Assembly (NCBI GenBank): GCA_003512825.1
Contig: DOOI01000191.1
Location: 3,972 to 17,534 of the forward strand
Source of the DNA: Paracoccaceae bacterium
GTDB taxonomy: Bacteria > Pseudomonadota > Alphaproteobacteria > Rhodobacterales > Rhodobacteraceae
DNA: 13,563 bases
Direction of reading: 5' to 3'
How positions within the stretch are numbered: the first letter of the stretch is position 1; each line of letters starts with the position of its first letter. The notes beneath the pieces were generated by a model, which was given only the letters and a program-made list of their open reading frames with translations, did not search any database and had not been told where the DNA came from. The position numbers and the translations under genes were made by a program. This document shows positions 1 through 8,076 of this stretch, piece by piece.

Positions 1-834
1 TTCGCCATACATGATGTCGAATTCAACTTGCTTGAAGGGCGGCGCAACTTTGTTCTTCACGACTTTGACCCGGGTCGCATTACCCACAACCTCGTCTCGG
101 TCCTTTACCGCACCAATGCGACGAATATCGAGGCGCACTGAAGCATAGAATTTCAACGCGTTTCCGCCCGTTGTGGTTTCGGGACTGCCAAACATAACAC
201 CAATTTTCATCCGGATTTGGTTGATGAAAATCACCATACAATTCGAACGGCTGATCGAGCCTGTCAACTTACGCATGGCTTGGCTCATCAAACGCGCCTG
301 AACACCAACGTTTGAATCCCCCATATCACCTTCAAGCTCTGACTTGGGCGTCAATGCTGCAACTGAGTCGACGACTACCAGACTCACAGCCCCGGAGCGC
401 ACAAGCGTATCGACGATTTCCAATGCCTGCTCGCCTGTGTCGGGCTGTGAAATCAGCAGCTCATCTAGGTTAACACCAAGCTTTTTGGCATATTGCGGGT
501 CAAGTGCGTGCTCGGCGTCAACGAAAGCGCAGATCCCGCCCTTCTTTTGCTCCTCGGCCACCACATGCAGCGTCAGCGTCGTTTTACCAGACGATTCAGG
601 CCCGTAAATTTCTATGATCCGGCCTTTCGGCAAACCACCGATTCCAAGAGCAATGTCTAACCCGAGCGATCCGGTTGACGTCGCTTCAATCTCCATAACG
701 GGATTGTCAGCCCCGAGCTTCATGATCGACCCTTTACCGAACTGCCGCTCAATTTGCGCCAGCGCCGAATCAAGCGCCTTTTGTCTGTCTGCGTTGCGTT
801 TGCTGTCCATTGAAAGAAGATCTGCCGTTGCCAT
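1..834 (-). CDS. recA: Recombinase A (RecA), C-terminal part outside the window
   Basis: RecA forms ATP-dependent filaments on single-stranded DNA, drives homologous strand exchange, and triggers LexA self-cleavage in the SOS response. The first 278 codons are present; the gene runs off the left edge in frame. The Walker A motif GPESSGKT lies at residues 78-85, about 12 residues further in than in E. coli because of a longer N-terminus (starting [13 protein letters not shown]), which I recall as normal for Rhodobacterales. The block [11 protein letters not shown], the [17 protein letters not shown]alker B region and the MRKLTGS / INQIR segments are all intact. The start at 834 is preceded by an AAGGAA-like Shine-Dalgarno. 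An internal ATG at residue 9 is a less likely start. A LexA box and a sigma70-like promoter lie directly upstream, so SOS induction is expected. No damage or unusual residue is seen in the visible part. Confidence 0.98.
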   Translation of the reverse strand, partial: MATADLLSMDSKRNADRQKALDSALAQIERQFGKGSIMKLGADNPVMEIEATSTGSLGLDIALGIGGLPKGRIIEIYGPESSGKTTLTLHVVAEEQKKGGICAFVDAEHALDPQYAKKLGVNLDELLISQPDTGEQALEIVDTLVRSGAVSLVVVDSVAALTPKSELEGDMGDSNVGVQARLMSQAMRKLTGSISRSNCMVIFINQIRMKIGVMFGSPETTTGGNALKFYASVRLDIRRIGAVKDRDEVVGNATRVKVVKNKVAPPFKQVEFDIMYGE

Positions 835-883
835 GTTCCGCTTCCTTATCCCACACCCGTGCTTGGGCGGCAATGATATGAAT

Positions 884-898
884 GTTCTTATCTTGTTC
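884..898. promoter_or_regulatory. LexA (SOS) box, alphaproteobacterial type
   Basis: The sequence GTTCTTATCTTGTTC is a perfect GTTC-N7-GTTC direct repeat, the established LexA operator of alphaproteobacteria (different from the gammaproteobacterial CTGT-N8-ACAG). It begins six bases downstream of the proposed recA -10 element, so it covers the predicted transcription start, where a bound repressor would block recA. It also lies 107 bases upstream of the divergent sulfotransferase-like gene and could in principle affect that gene too. Confidence 0.85.
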
Positions 899-903
899 CA
901 ATC

Positions 904-932
904 GTTATGGGTACAAAGTGAGAACATTTCAA
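904..932 (-). promoter_or_regulatory. Putative sigma70 promoter of recA
   Basis: Read on the minus strand, TTGAAA (927-932) and CATAAC (904-909) are separated by 17 bases. They match the -35 and -10 consensus at 5 of 6 and 4 of 6 positions. Transcription would start near 897, inside the LexA box, giving a leader of roughly 60 bases. This is a pattern match, supported mainly by its spacing relative to the LexA box. Confidence 0.55.
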
Positions 933-1004
933 GTTAATTTTTCTGTGCCCACTCTGCGCTCAAATCGTTAAGAAGATGTTGATGGAGTTGCGTCAGGAGC
1001 GAGT

Positions 1005-1607
1005 ATGTTGGTTTTTTGGAAAGAACGGTTGGTGTTTCTATCTGTGCCAAAAACCGGGACCACAGCCTATGAAAATGCGTTGGCTCCGCTAGCTGCAATG
1101 TCGATCCAAGACCCGCCTGACCTCAAACATGCGCCAATTTATCGATACAATCGATTTTTCAGACCGATGTTTGAGAAATTTGGGGCAGATGGCATGGAAA
1201 CACTTGCAGTCGTGCGAGAGCCCATATCCTGGCTGGGAAGTTGGTACCGGTATCGACGGCGCCCTTTTGTTAAAGGGCAGAAAAACTCCACCCATGAGGT
1301 GAGTTTCGATGAATTTGTTTTAGGCTATCTGAACGATAAACCGCCCGCTTTTGCGAATGTCGGCAGTCAGGCAAAATTTCTGGAGCCACGGCCTAATGGG
1401 ACGTCGGTAACTCATCTGTTCCGTTACGAAGACCAGTCACGCTTGGTTCAGTTTTTGGAAGCCCGCCTCCAGACGCAAATCAGCACAGGCCGGGAAAATG
1501 TCTCACCAGAGATTGACCTGCAGCTGTCACCTGAAATTGAAACCCGCTTACGAAGCGAACGAAAAGAAGACTTTGATCTTTGGAAAAAGATTGATCCCAT
1601 CGCGTGA
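1005..1607 (+). CDS. Small sulfotransferase-like protein (PAPS-binding fold)
   Basis: This 200-residue cytosolic protein begins MLVFWKERLVFLSVPKTGTTAYENAL. The PKTGTT segment (residues 15-20) after a short beta strand is the typical 5'-phosphosulfate-binding loop of PAPS-dependent sulfotransferases. REPISWLGSWYR (71-82) fits the second, 3'-phosphate-binding segment, with Arg71 and Ser79 in the expected roles. It is shorter than most sulfotransferases (usually 250-300 residues), and the acceptor substrate cannot be read from the sequence. Start choice is firm: AGGAG at 995-999 sits five bases before the ATG. The gene diverges from recA and its TGA abuts the cckA stop codon with no base between. 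As I recall, roseobacter homologues are often annotated 'gamma-glutamyl kinase'; nothing here supports an amino-acid kinase fold. No signal peptide or membrane segment is visible. Confidence 0.8.
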   Translation: MLVFWKERLVFLSVPKTGTTAYENALAPLAAMSIQDPPDLKHAPIYRYNRFFRPMFEKFGADGMETLAVVREPISWLGSWYRYRRRPFVKGQKNSTHEVSFDEFVLGYLNDKPPAFANVGSQAKFLEPRPNGTSVTHLFRYEDQSRLVQFLEARLQTQISTGRENVSPEIDLQLSPEIETRLRSERKEDFDLWKKIDPIA

Positions 1608-3884
1608 TCAGCCCAGACGGCTGGCGACAATATCAGTCAACTCTATAAGCGAGAATGGTTTTGGCAAAAAAGCTGAATTCGGGACTTTCTCGCGCGTTTC
1701 GGTCAAACTGCTCTCTACATAGCCAGACATGAACACAACGCCAATATTCGGGCGGGCACCGCGCGCCTCGCACACCCATGTCGGACCGTCTTTACCCGGC
1801 ATCACCACGTCTGTGACAAACAACTGCACATCCACATCCGGGTCTTCCAGAATAAAGAGCGCACGCTCCGCACAATCGGCCTCGATAACGGAATAGCCAC
1901 GCAAACGAAGAGCGCGAGATGCAAAAGCCCGAACCGGAGCTTCGTCTTCAACCAAGAGGATTGTCCCCGTTTTCACGTCTGTCGACGTATTCAATGGAGG
2001 CGTTTTGGCAATTGCACTCACGGCTCGAGCCTGGTGGGATGGGAAGAGCAGGGTAAATAACGTGCCTTGGCCGACCACACTATCAACGAAAACGAACCCG
2101 CCAGATTGCTTCACAATGCCATAAACCGTCGAAAGACCAAGGCCCGTGCCTTCACCAACTCTTTTTGTTGTGAAGAAAGGCTCAAATATTTTTTGAATTT
2201 TGTCTGCGGCAATACCGCAGCCTTGGTCAGACACCCGTACGCAAACGTAATGTCCGGGCGGCACTTGTGCGCGGTCGCGCTGCCACGGCATTTGCAGATC
2301 AACGACTTCGGAGGTGATCTTGATTTCACCATTCCCTTTCATGGCATCTCGGGCGTTCACCACCAAGTTCATGATGACTTGCTCAATCTGACGTTTATCC
2401 GCGCGTATGTTGGGTAGGTTTGGATCATGCTCCAGAACCAAACTGACCCGCTCTCCGACCAAACGATTTAACAGATGTGTAAGGTCCGCAAGAATGTCAC
2501 GCAGGTCCAGGGATTGTGGCTCTAGTGTTTGCTTTCGAGAAAATGCCAGGAGTTGGCCCACCAGTGCCGCCGCGCGATTTGCATTTTGGCGAATTTGCAT
2601 CAAATCCGCATAGTCGCCATCGCCCGGATCATGCCTCAACAATAGAAGATCGCAGTGCCCAGAAATCGCCGTCAGCAAATTATTGAAATCATGAGCAATC
2701 CCACCAGCAAGCTGACCAATGGCCTGCATCTTTTGGCTTTGAACAAATTGCGCTTCCAGTGACTTCAAGTCAGTCGCGTCCGAGAGCACCGCCAAAATAC
2801 CCTTTGCCCCTGGGCTCACATCGTAACTGCGAAGGCTAACTTGCACGAAAACCTCGCGATCACTCCGCTTGAGACGCAAAAATTCAGGGCGGCTCGAGCC
2901 TCGGCCATCCATTGCCTCAGCAAGCCAGTCCCGCATTGAACGCCCCGGACCTTCCATCAAATCTGTCAGGTCCATACCAGTTTTTGCAGTTTCGCCCAAA
3001 AGCTCTTGCGCGGCGAAGTTAATTGCTTGAATCGTCAAGTCTGCTCGGATTTGCAATGTTGCGACAGGCAAACGATCTAGCGCCAAGAGCGCATCACTAT
3101 TTGAATTTGACGGCACAATTAATATTTCTCGCCGTCCTTTGCCGCAAGTCACGTCTGCTGCAAAGACCTGCTTTTGTCCCTCGACAGACAAAAGTGTATT
3201 GATTTGACCACTGTGAACAAGACCTGATGGAAATACCTCGGCCACCGTCCGCGCACGTTTGCCTACCAAATCGCGCGCCGCGTCATTCATATGTAAAATC
3301 GTGCCATTTCGCCCAATTGTCAGGGCTGCCAAACGCCTCGAAGCCAACAACTCATCTGGCGCAAACACCCTCCACAGCAGCACACCACTGAACATAAATC
3401 GCACCATTAGCCTGACGCGGCCAGCCGATGTCATCACCTCCTCTTCGGCAACCCCGACGGTTAAAGCACGCGACTGCAATCGAAAAATCAGCGGGCCAGG
3501 CTGCGCCAAGAGGGTGCCTAACGCCTCTCCAAGCGTGTCTGCACCTGGATCTAAGCTACGGCGTGCAAGGCGGTTGGAAAACCGCACCGCGCCATCCTCA
3601 TTGCATAGAAATGCAACCGAGGGCTCTTCCTCAATCATATCACGCAGAAACGTTTCCGCCTTGGCCCGGCGCGTTTTACTGAATGCCGACAAAAGGGCGA
3701 GGCCTGCCGCCAACGCCAAAAGGGTCATCGCCAAAGCGCGCATCGCCAGAGCCGCTTCGGGGGCCTTTATCACAAGCGCCAGCAGAGAGGCCGACACGCC
3801 AGAGAAAAGCACCATAGGGGCCGACACTCTTGCCTTCAGCCCCCCTGCTTCCAATTGCGTGTTCAGCTGCCCAATAGACCCCAA
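1608..3884 (-). CDS. cckA: Cell-cycle/flagellar hybrid histidine kinase CckA
   Basis: CckA is the membrane hybrid kinase that, through the phosphotransferase ChpT, controls the response regulator CtrA. CtrA governs the cell cycle in Caulobacter, and motility and gene transfer agents in Rhodobacterales. The 758 residues contain two membrane helices (about 23-40 and 47-68) and PAS-like regions around 80-170, 185-260 and 270-372. The HisKA box GGIAHDFNNLL carries the phospho-accepting His398. The ATPase has its N box around Asn506/Asn510, DQGCGIA (553-559) and GTGLGLS (579-585). The C-terminal receiver domain has Asp647, phospho-accepting Asp692 and Lys742. The stretch after His398 (NNLLTAISGHCDLLLLRH) is characteristic of CckA. 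The start is TTG at 3884 with AGAGG six bases upstream; an in-frame stop lies five codons upstream, so no longer form is possible. An ATG at residue 24 is an alternative. It follows the RsmB-like gene by 78 bases. Confidence 0.95.
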   Translation of the reverse strand: MGSIGQLNTQLEAGGLKARVSAPMVLFSGVSASLLALVIKAPEAALAMRALAMTLLALAAGLALLSAFSKTRRAKAETFLRDMIEEEPSVAFLCNEDGAVRFSNRLARRSLDPGADTLGEALGTLLAQPGPLIFRLQSRALTVGVAEEEVMTSAGRVRLMVRFMFSGVLLWRVFAPDELLASRRLAALTIGRNGTILHMNDAARDLVGKRARTVAEVFPSGLVHSGQINTLLSVEGQKQVFAADVTCGKGRREILIVPSNSNSDALLALDRLPVATLQIRADLTIQAINFAAQELLGETAKTGMDLTDLMEGPGRSMRDWLAEAMDGRGSSRPEFLRLKRSDREVFVQVSLRSYDVSPGAKGILAVLSDATDLKSLEAQFVQSQKMQAIGQLAGGIAHDFNNLLTAISGHCDLLLLRHDPGDGDYADLMQIRQNANRAAALVGQLLAFSRKQTLEPQSLDLRDILADLTHLLNRLVGERVSLVLEHDPNLPNIRADKRQIEQVIMNLVVNARDAMKGNGEIKITSEVVDLQMPWQRDRAQVPPGHYVCVRVSDQGCGIAADKIQKIFEPFFTTKRVGEGTGLGLSTVYGIVKQSGGFVFVDSVVGQGTLFTLLFPSHQARAVSAIAKTPPLNTSTDVKTGTILLVEDEAPVRAFASRALRLRGYSVIEADCAERALFILEDPDVDVQLFVTDVVMPGKDGPTWVCEARGARPNIGVVFMSGYVESSLTETREKVPNSAFLPKPFSLIELTDIVASRLG

Positions 3885-3929
3885 AGCGCACCTCTTTCAC
3901 GGAGTTGGCCGGACTATGGCCGAGGTTCG

Positions 3930-3945
3930 TTAACAAACCCCTAAC
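3930..3945. promoter_or_regulatory. Possible CtrA-type site upstream of cckA
   Basis: TTAACAAACCCCTAAC reads TTAA-N7-CTAAC, one mismatch from the CtrA consensus TTAA-N7-TTAAC. It lies 46-61 bases upstream of the cckA start, in the short gap after the RsmB-like gene, with the motif on the plus strand. Because CckA acts upstream of CtrA, a feedback site here would make sense. However, a one-mismatch match is not rare, and neither orientation nor function is shown. Confidence 0.3.
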
Positions 3946-3962
3946 TCTGGAAAGAAGCTAAA

Positions 3963-5123
3963 CTACTTTAAATTGAAAATAGAAACAAAAAAACCATCTC
4001 CAGAAGAATCTGGTAGCCACTGCTTTTGAAAGGCCAAACGCCATTTTCCGGGAAATTCGTCCAAAAAGGCTTCGACGATCTTCGTATTCTCCGCGTCAAT
4101 CACAGAGCAAGTCGCATAAGCCAGCACCCCAGTTTTGCAAACAAGATCAGCCGCTTCTCGCAAGATTTTCGCTTGCACCACGTTTAAACGCGCCAAGTCC
4201 TCTTGACTGAAATTCCACTTAGCCTCTGGTGCGCGCCGCCAGGCCCCCGATCCCGAGCAAGGAACATCACACAAAACGAGATCATAAGGTCCATGCGCCG
4301 CAGCCTTACCCGGAACACAAAGCTGCACGCGCGCGCGGGCACGGCGCGCGCGCTCTGTCAGCGGCTGAAGTCGAGCCGAATTGATATCATGTGCAAAAAA
4401 ACGCGCTTTGCTGCGCGCGGCCATAGCCAAAGACTTGCCACCTCCCCCAGCGCAAAAATCAAGCACACGGCCCGCATCTGGCAAGGGCAGCGCATCAATC
4501 ACCGCTTGGCTGGACGCATCTTGTAACTCGATCAGTCCGTCCAAATAGGCACTATGCGCCGAAACCGCCCGAGCGCCTTCAATCACTGTCAGGGCCGTTT
4601 CCGATAGGGGGTTAATCTCGGTTGCTATGCCTGCCTCCGCCAACAACGCTTGTGCGGCTGCCCGAGAAATCCGCGCCGAATTAACCCGTAACGTAATGGG
4701 CGCACGATGACGCAAAGCCGCGATAGCCGCGGGTGCAGCCGCTCCAAGCGATCGCGTGAATGCTTCTTCAAGCCAGCCGGGAATATCCAGTAACTCTTCC
4801 GTAAGCAAAGGCGTGGTCAATTCGTCAGACGACAAGGGAAGAGGCGCATGGCCCTCGCCTGAAAACACCGAAGCGAGATCCAGACCATCAAGCCTGAGAA
4901 GACCCATCACCAAACCGCGCCCTGTTTTTGCGCCTCCGGCAGCCATGGCGCTGTCGCGACGGCGCAGCCCATCAAAGACAATATCACGGACTGCGGCACG
5001 ATCTTTTGATCCTGCAAACCGATGAGAGCGCGCCCAATTGGTGAGCGCTTTCTCACTGGGTTGACCTGCGAGGATTGTGTCAAACACCTCGATCGCGGCC
5101 TGATAGCGGGCAGCGGGCGTCAT
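3963..5123 (-). CDS. rsmB: RsmB/NOP-family rRNA (cytosine-C5) methyltransferase
   Basis: The gene product is a SAM-dependent RNA m5C methyltransferase of 386 residues. In the Rossmann fold, the SAM-binding loop is DFCAGGGGKSL (222-232), an acidic residue is at 246 (AHDIN), motif IV is DVPCSGSGAWRR (286-297, Cys289) and motif VI is YATCSV (336-341). Cys339 is the expected attacking nucleophile and Cys289 helps release the product. The protein ends in the typical DGFF block. The N-terminal 100 residues, including ALTNWARSHRFAGSKDRAAVRDIVFDGLRRR, are a reduced version of the NusB-like RNA-binding region of E. coli RsmB (429 residues). The usual substrate of the family is C967 of 16S rRNA; the exact position modified here is inferred from similarity only. 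The gene lies 46 bases downstream of guaB on the same strand and is followed by cckA. A GC-repeat-rich stretch around 4327-4352 encodes the Arg/Ala run TERARRARARVQ. Confidence 0.88.
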   Translation of the reverse strand: MTPAARYQAAIEVFDTILAGQPSEKALTNWARSHRFAGSKDRAAVRDIVFDGLRRRDSAMAAGGAKTGRGLVMGLLRLDGLDLASVFSGEGHAPLPLSSDELTTPLLTEELLDIPGWLEEAFTRSLGAAAPAAIAALRHRAPITLRVNSARISRAAAQALLAEAGIATEINPLSETALTVIEGARAVSAHSAYLDGLIELQDASSQAVIDALPLPDAGRVLDFCAGGGGKSLAMAARSKARFFAHDINSARLQPLTERARRARARVQLCVPGKAAAHGPYDLVLCDVPCSGSGAWRRAPEAKWNFSQEDLARLNVVQAKILREAADLVCKTGVLAYATCSVIDAENTKIVEAFLDEFPGKWRLAFQKQWLPDSSGDGFFVSIFNLK

Positions 5124-5169
5124 GCCAACGTCCCGCCATCACCACCTGCAATCCGGTAGAGCGTTTGCA

Positions 5170-6654
<1,485 letters not shown>

Positions 6655-6715
6655 CTATTACATGGATGTGTCCGGGGGAAAAGAGCCAATGGACCAAGAA
6701 ATGCAGGTCATGCTC

Positions 6716-6744
6716 TTGTCACGCGTCTGCGCTTAGCTTCACAT
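6716..6744 (+). promoter_or_regulatory. Weak candidate promoter for the CoA-transferase gene
   Basis: TTGTCA (5 of 6 to the -35 consensus) and TCACAT (3 of 6 to the -10 consensus) are separated by 17 bases. Transcription would begin near 6751, leaving a short leader before the start codon at 6769. The -10 element is poor. The rest of the 150-base guaB/CoA-transferase intergenic region (6619-6768) holds only the two ribosome-binding sites as far as I can see. Confidence 0.25.
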
Positions 6745-6768
6745 TGCCTCTCAGCAACGGAGTGGACC

Positions 6769-7962
6769 ATGGCGAACCCCCTAGACACACTTCTCATCAT
6801 CGATCTGACCCATGTGTTGGCAGGTCCCTTTGCCTCAATGACATTGGGAGATCTAGGTGCACGCGTCATCAAGGTCGAGCGCCCCGGAATAGGCGATGAC
6901 ACCCGCGCGTTCCCACCCTTCAAAGAGGGCGAAAGCGGCTATTTTGCCGCTATTAACCGTGGCAAAAACTCCATCGCGCTGGACCTTAAAGCGCCCGGTG
7001 ATCGAGCCATTTTCGAGCGACTTTTGGCGCAGGCAGATGTTGTGATGGAAAATTATCGGCCCGGCGTGATGGAGACTCTGGGCTACGGATGGGACGAATT
7101 GCATGAACGTTACCCGCGCCTGATCTATGGCGCCGTCTCGGGCTTTGGCCATAGTGGCCCTGAGGCGCTCAAGCCCGCCTACGATATGGTCGTTCAGGCG
7201 CGCGGCGGGGTGATGTCGATCACCGGCGAGGAAGGCGGCCCACCTGTCCGTGTCGGCGCCTCAATCGGCGATATCGTCGCGGGGATGTATCTGACTCAAG
7301 GCATTCTGACCGCACTTTACCAACGCGAAAGCACGGGGTTGGGATGCAAGATTGATATTGCCATGCTTGACGCTCAATTAGCAATTTTGGAACATGCCGT
7401 GGCAATTGCCTCCGTCACCGGCGCGGCTCCCGGACCGACAGGCGCGCGGCATCCTTCAATCACACCATTCTCAACCTATCGTGCAGCGGATGGGTTTTTC
7501 GTCATTGCCGCAGGAAATGACGCGCTCTTTGCTAAACTATGCGATGCACTTGATCTGCCGGATCTGGCAAAAGACCTCCGCTTTGTAACCAACGCCGCAC
7601 GTTGTGAAAATGTCGCCTTGCTCAAACGACTTATCGAAAGCCAAACGCTGAATGCTTCGCGCGCCCATTGGATCGCACGTCTTGAACGGTTCGGTGTGCC
7701 AACTGGCAAGGTGCAAAACGTTTCGGAAGCCTTGGAAGATCCTCAACTATTGGCGCGAAATATGGTGTTGCCAATCACGCCCCGTCCCGGTGGCCCAGCC
7801 TTCGTAGGGGCAGGCAACCCAATCAAAATGACAGGTCTCGAGGAGCGTGTGGCGCACCCCAGCTCGCCAGCACTGGATCAAGACCGTGCAACAATCCTGG
7901 AATGGCTTGCAGCAGCCGAAAAACAACAAACCGCCAAGAGTGACACCCTACCCAAAAAATGA
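6769..7962 (+). CDS. CaiB/BaiF family (class III) CoA-transferase
   Basis: Family III CoA-transferases move CoA between carboxylic acids (for example formyl/oxalyl, carnitine, bile acids, itaconate/succinate) through an aspartyl-CoA intermediate. They form interlocked dimers in the cytosol. The 397-residue protein shows the family opening MANPLDTLLIIDLTHVLAGPFASMTLGDLGARVIKVERP. It then has FAAINRGKNSIALDLK (59-74), ADVVMENYRPGVMETLGYG (89-107), AYDMVVQARGGVMSITG (137-153) and VGASIGDIVAGMY (162-174), with Asp168 at the position of the catalytic aspartate. The substrate cannot be predicted. The ATG at 6769 is chosen because the family alignment begins there and a GGAG precedes it; a longer reading frame would run back into guaB on the opposite strand. 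It is divergent from guaB and 114 bases upstream of the corrinoid-activator gene on the same strand, so co-transcription is possible but not shown. Confidence 0.92.
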   Translation: MANPLDTLLIIDLTHVLAGPFASMTLGDLGARVIKVERPGIGDDTRAFPPFKEGESGYFAAINRGKNSIALDLKAPGDRAIFERLLAQADVVMENYRPGVMETLGYGWDELHERYPRLIYGAVSGFGHSGPEALKPAYDMVVQARGGVMSITGEEGGPPVRVGASIGDIVAGMYLTQGILTALYQRESTGLGCKIDIAMLDAQLAILEHAVAIASVTGAAPGPTGARHPSITPFSTYRAADGFFVIAAGNDALFAKLCDALDLPDLAKDLRFVTNAARCENVALLKRLIESQTLNASRAHWIARLERFGVPTGKVQNVSEALEDPQLLARNMVLPITPRPGGPAFVGAGNPIKMTGLEERVAHPSSPALDQDRATILEWLAAAEKQQTAKSDTLPKK

Positions 7963-8076
7963 ATGTTTTGCGGGCGCCTTTTCAACGATTGCCGCGCCTG
8001 CCGCGAAAAGTGACGTAATCGGCCTTTCCTTCATCGCGCCCGCGCGTAGATTTGGCGCACGCAACAGGAGCCCTCC

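Noticed and set aside
4327..4352. GC-alternating near-palindrome that could form a strong hairpin
   Set aside because: It lies inside the RsmB-like gene and is explained by an Arg/Ala run encoded with CGC and GCG codons. There is no T tract or conserved structure to suggest a function.
7963..8076. Possible cobalamin or other riboswitch before the corrinoid activator gene
   Set aside because: The gap is only 114 bases, shows no B12-box-like sequence or layered stems, and holds only a weak CTTTTC/GAAAAG inverted repeat with a 21-base loop.
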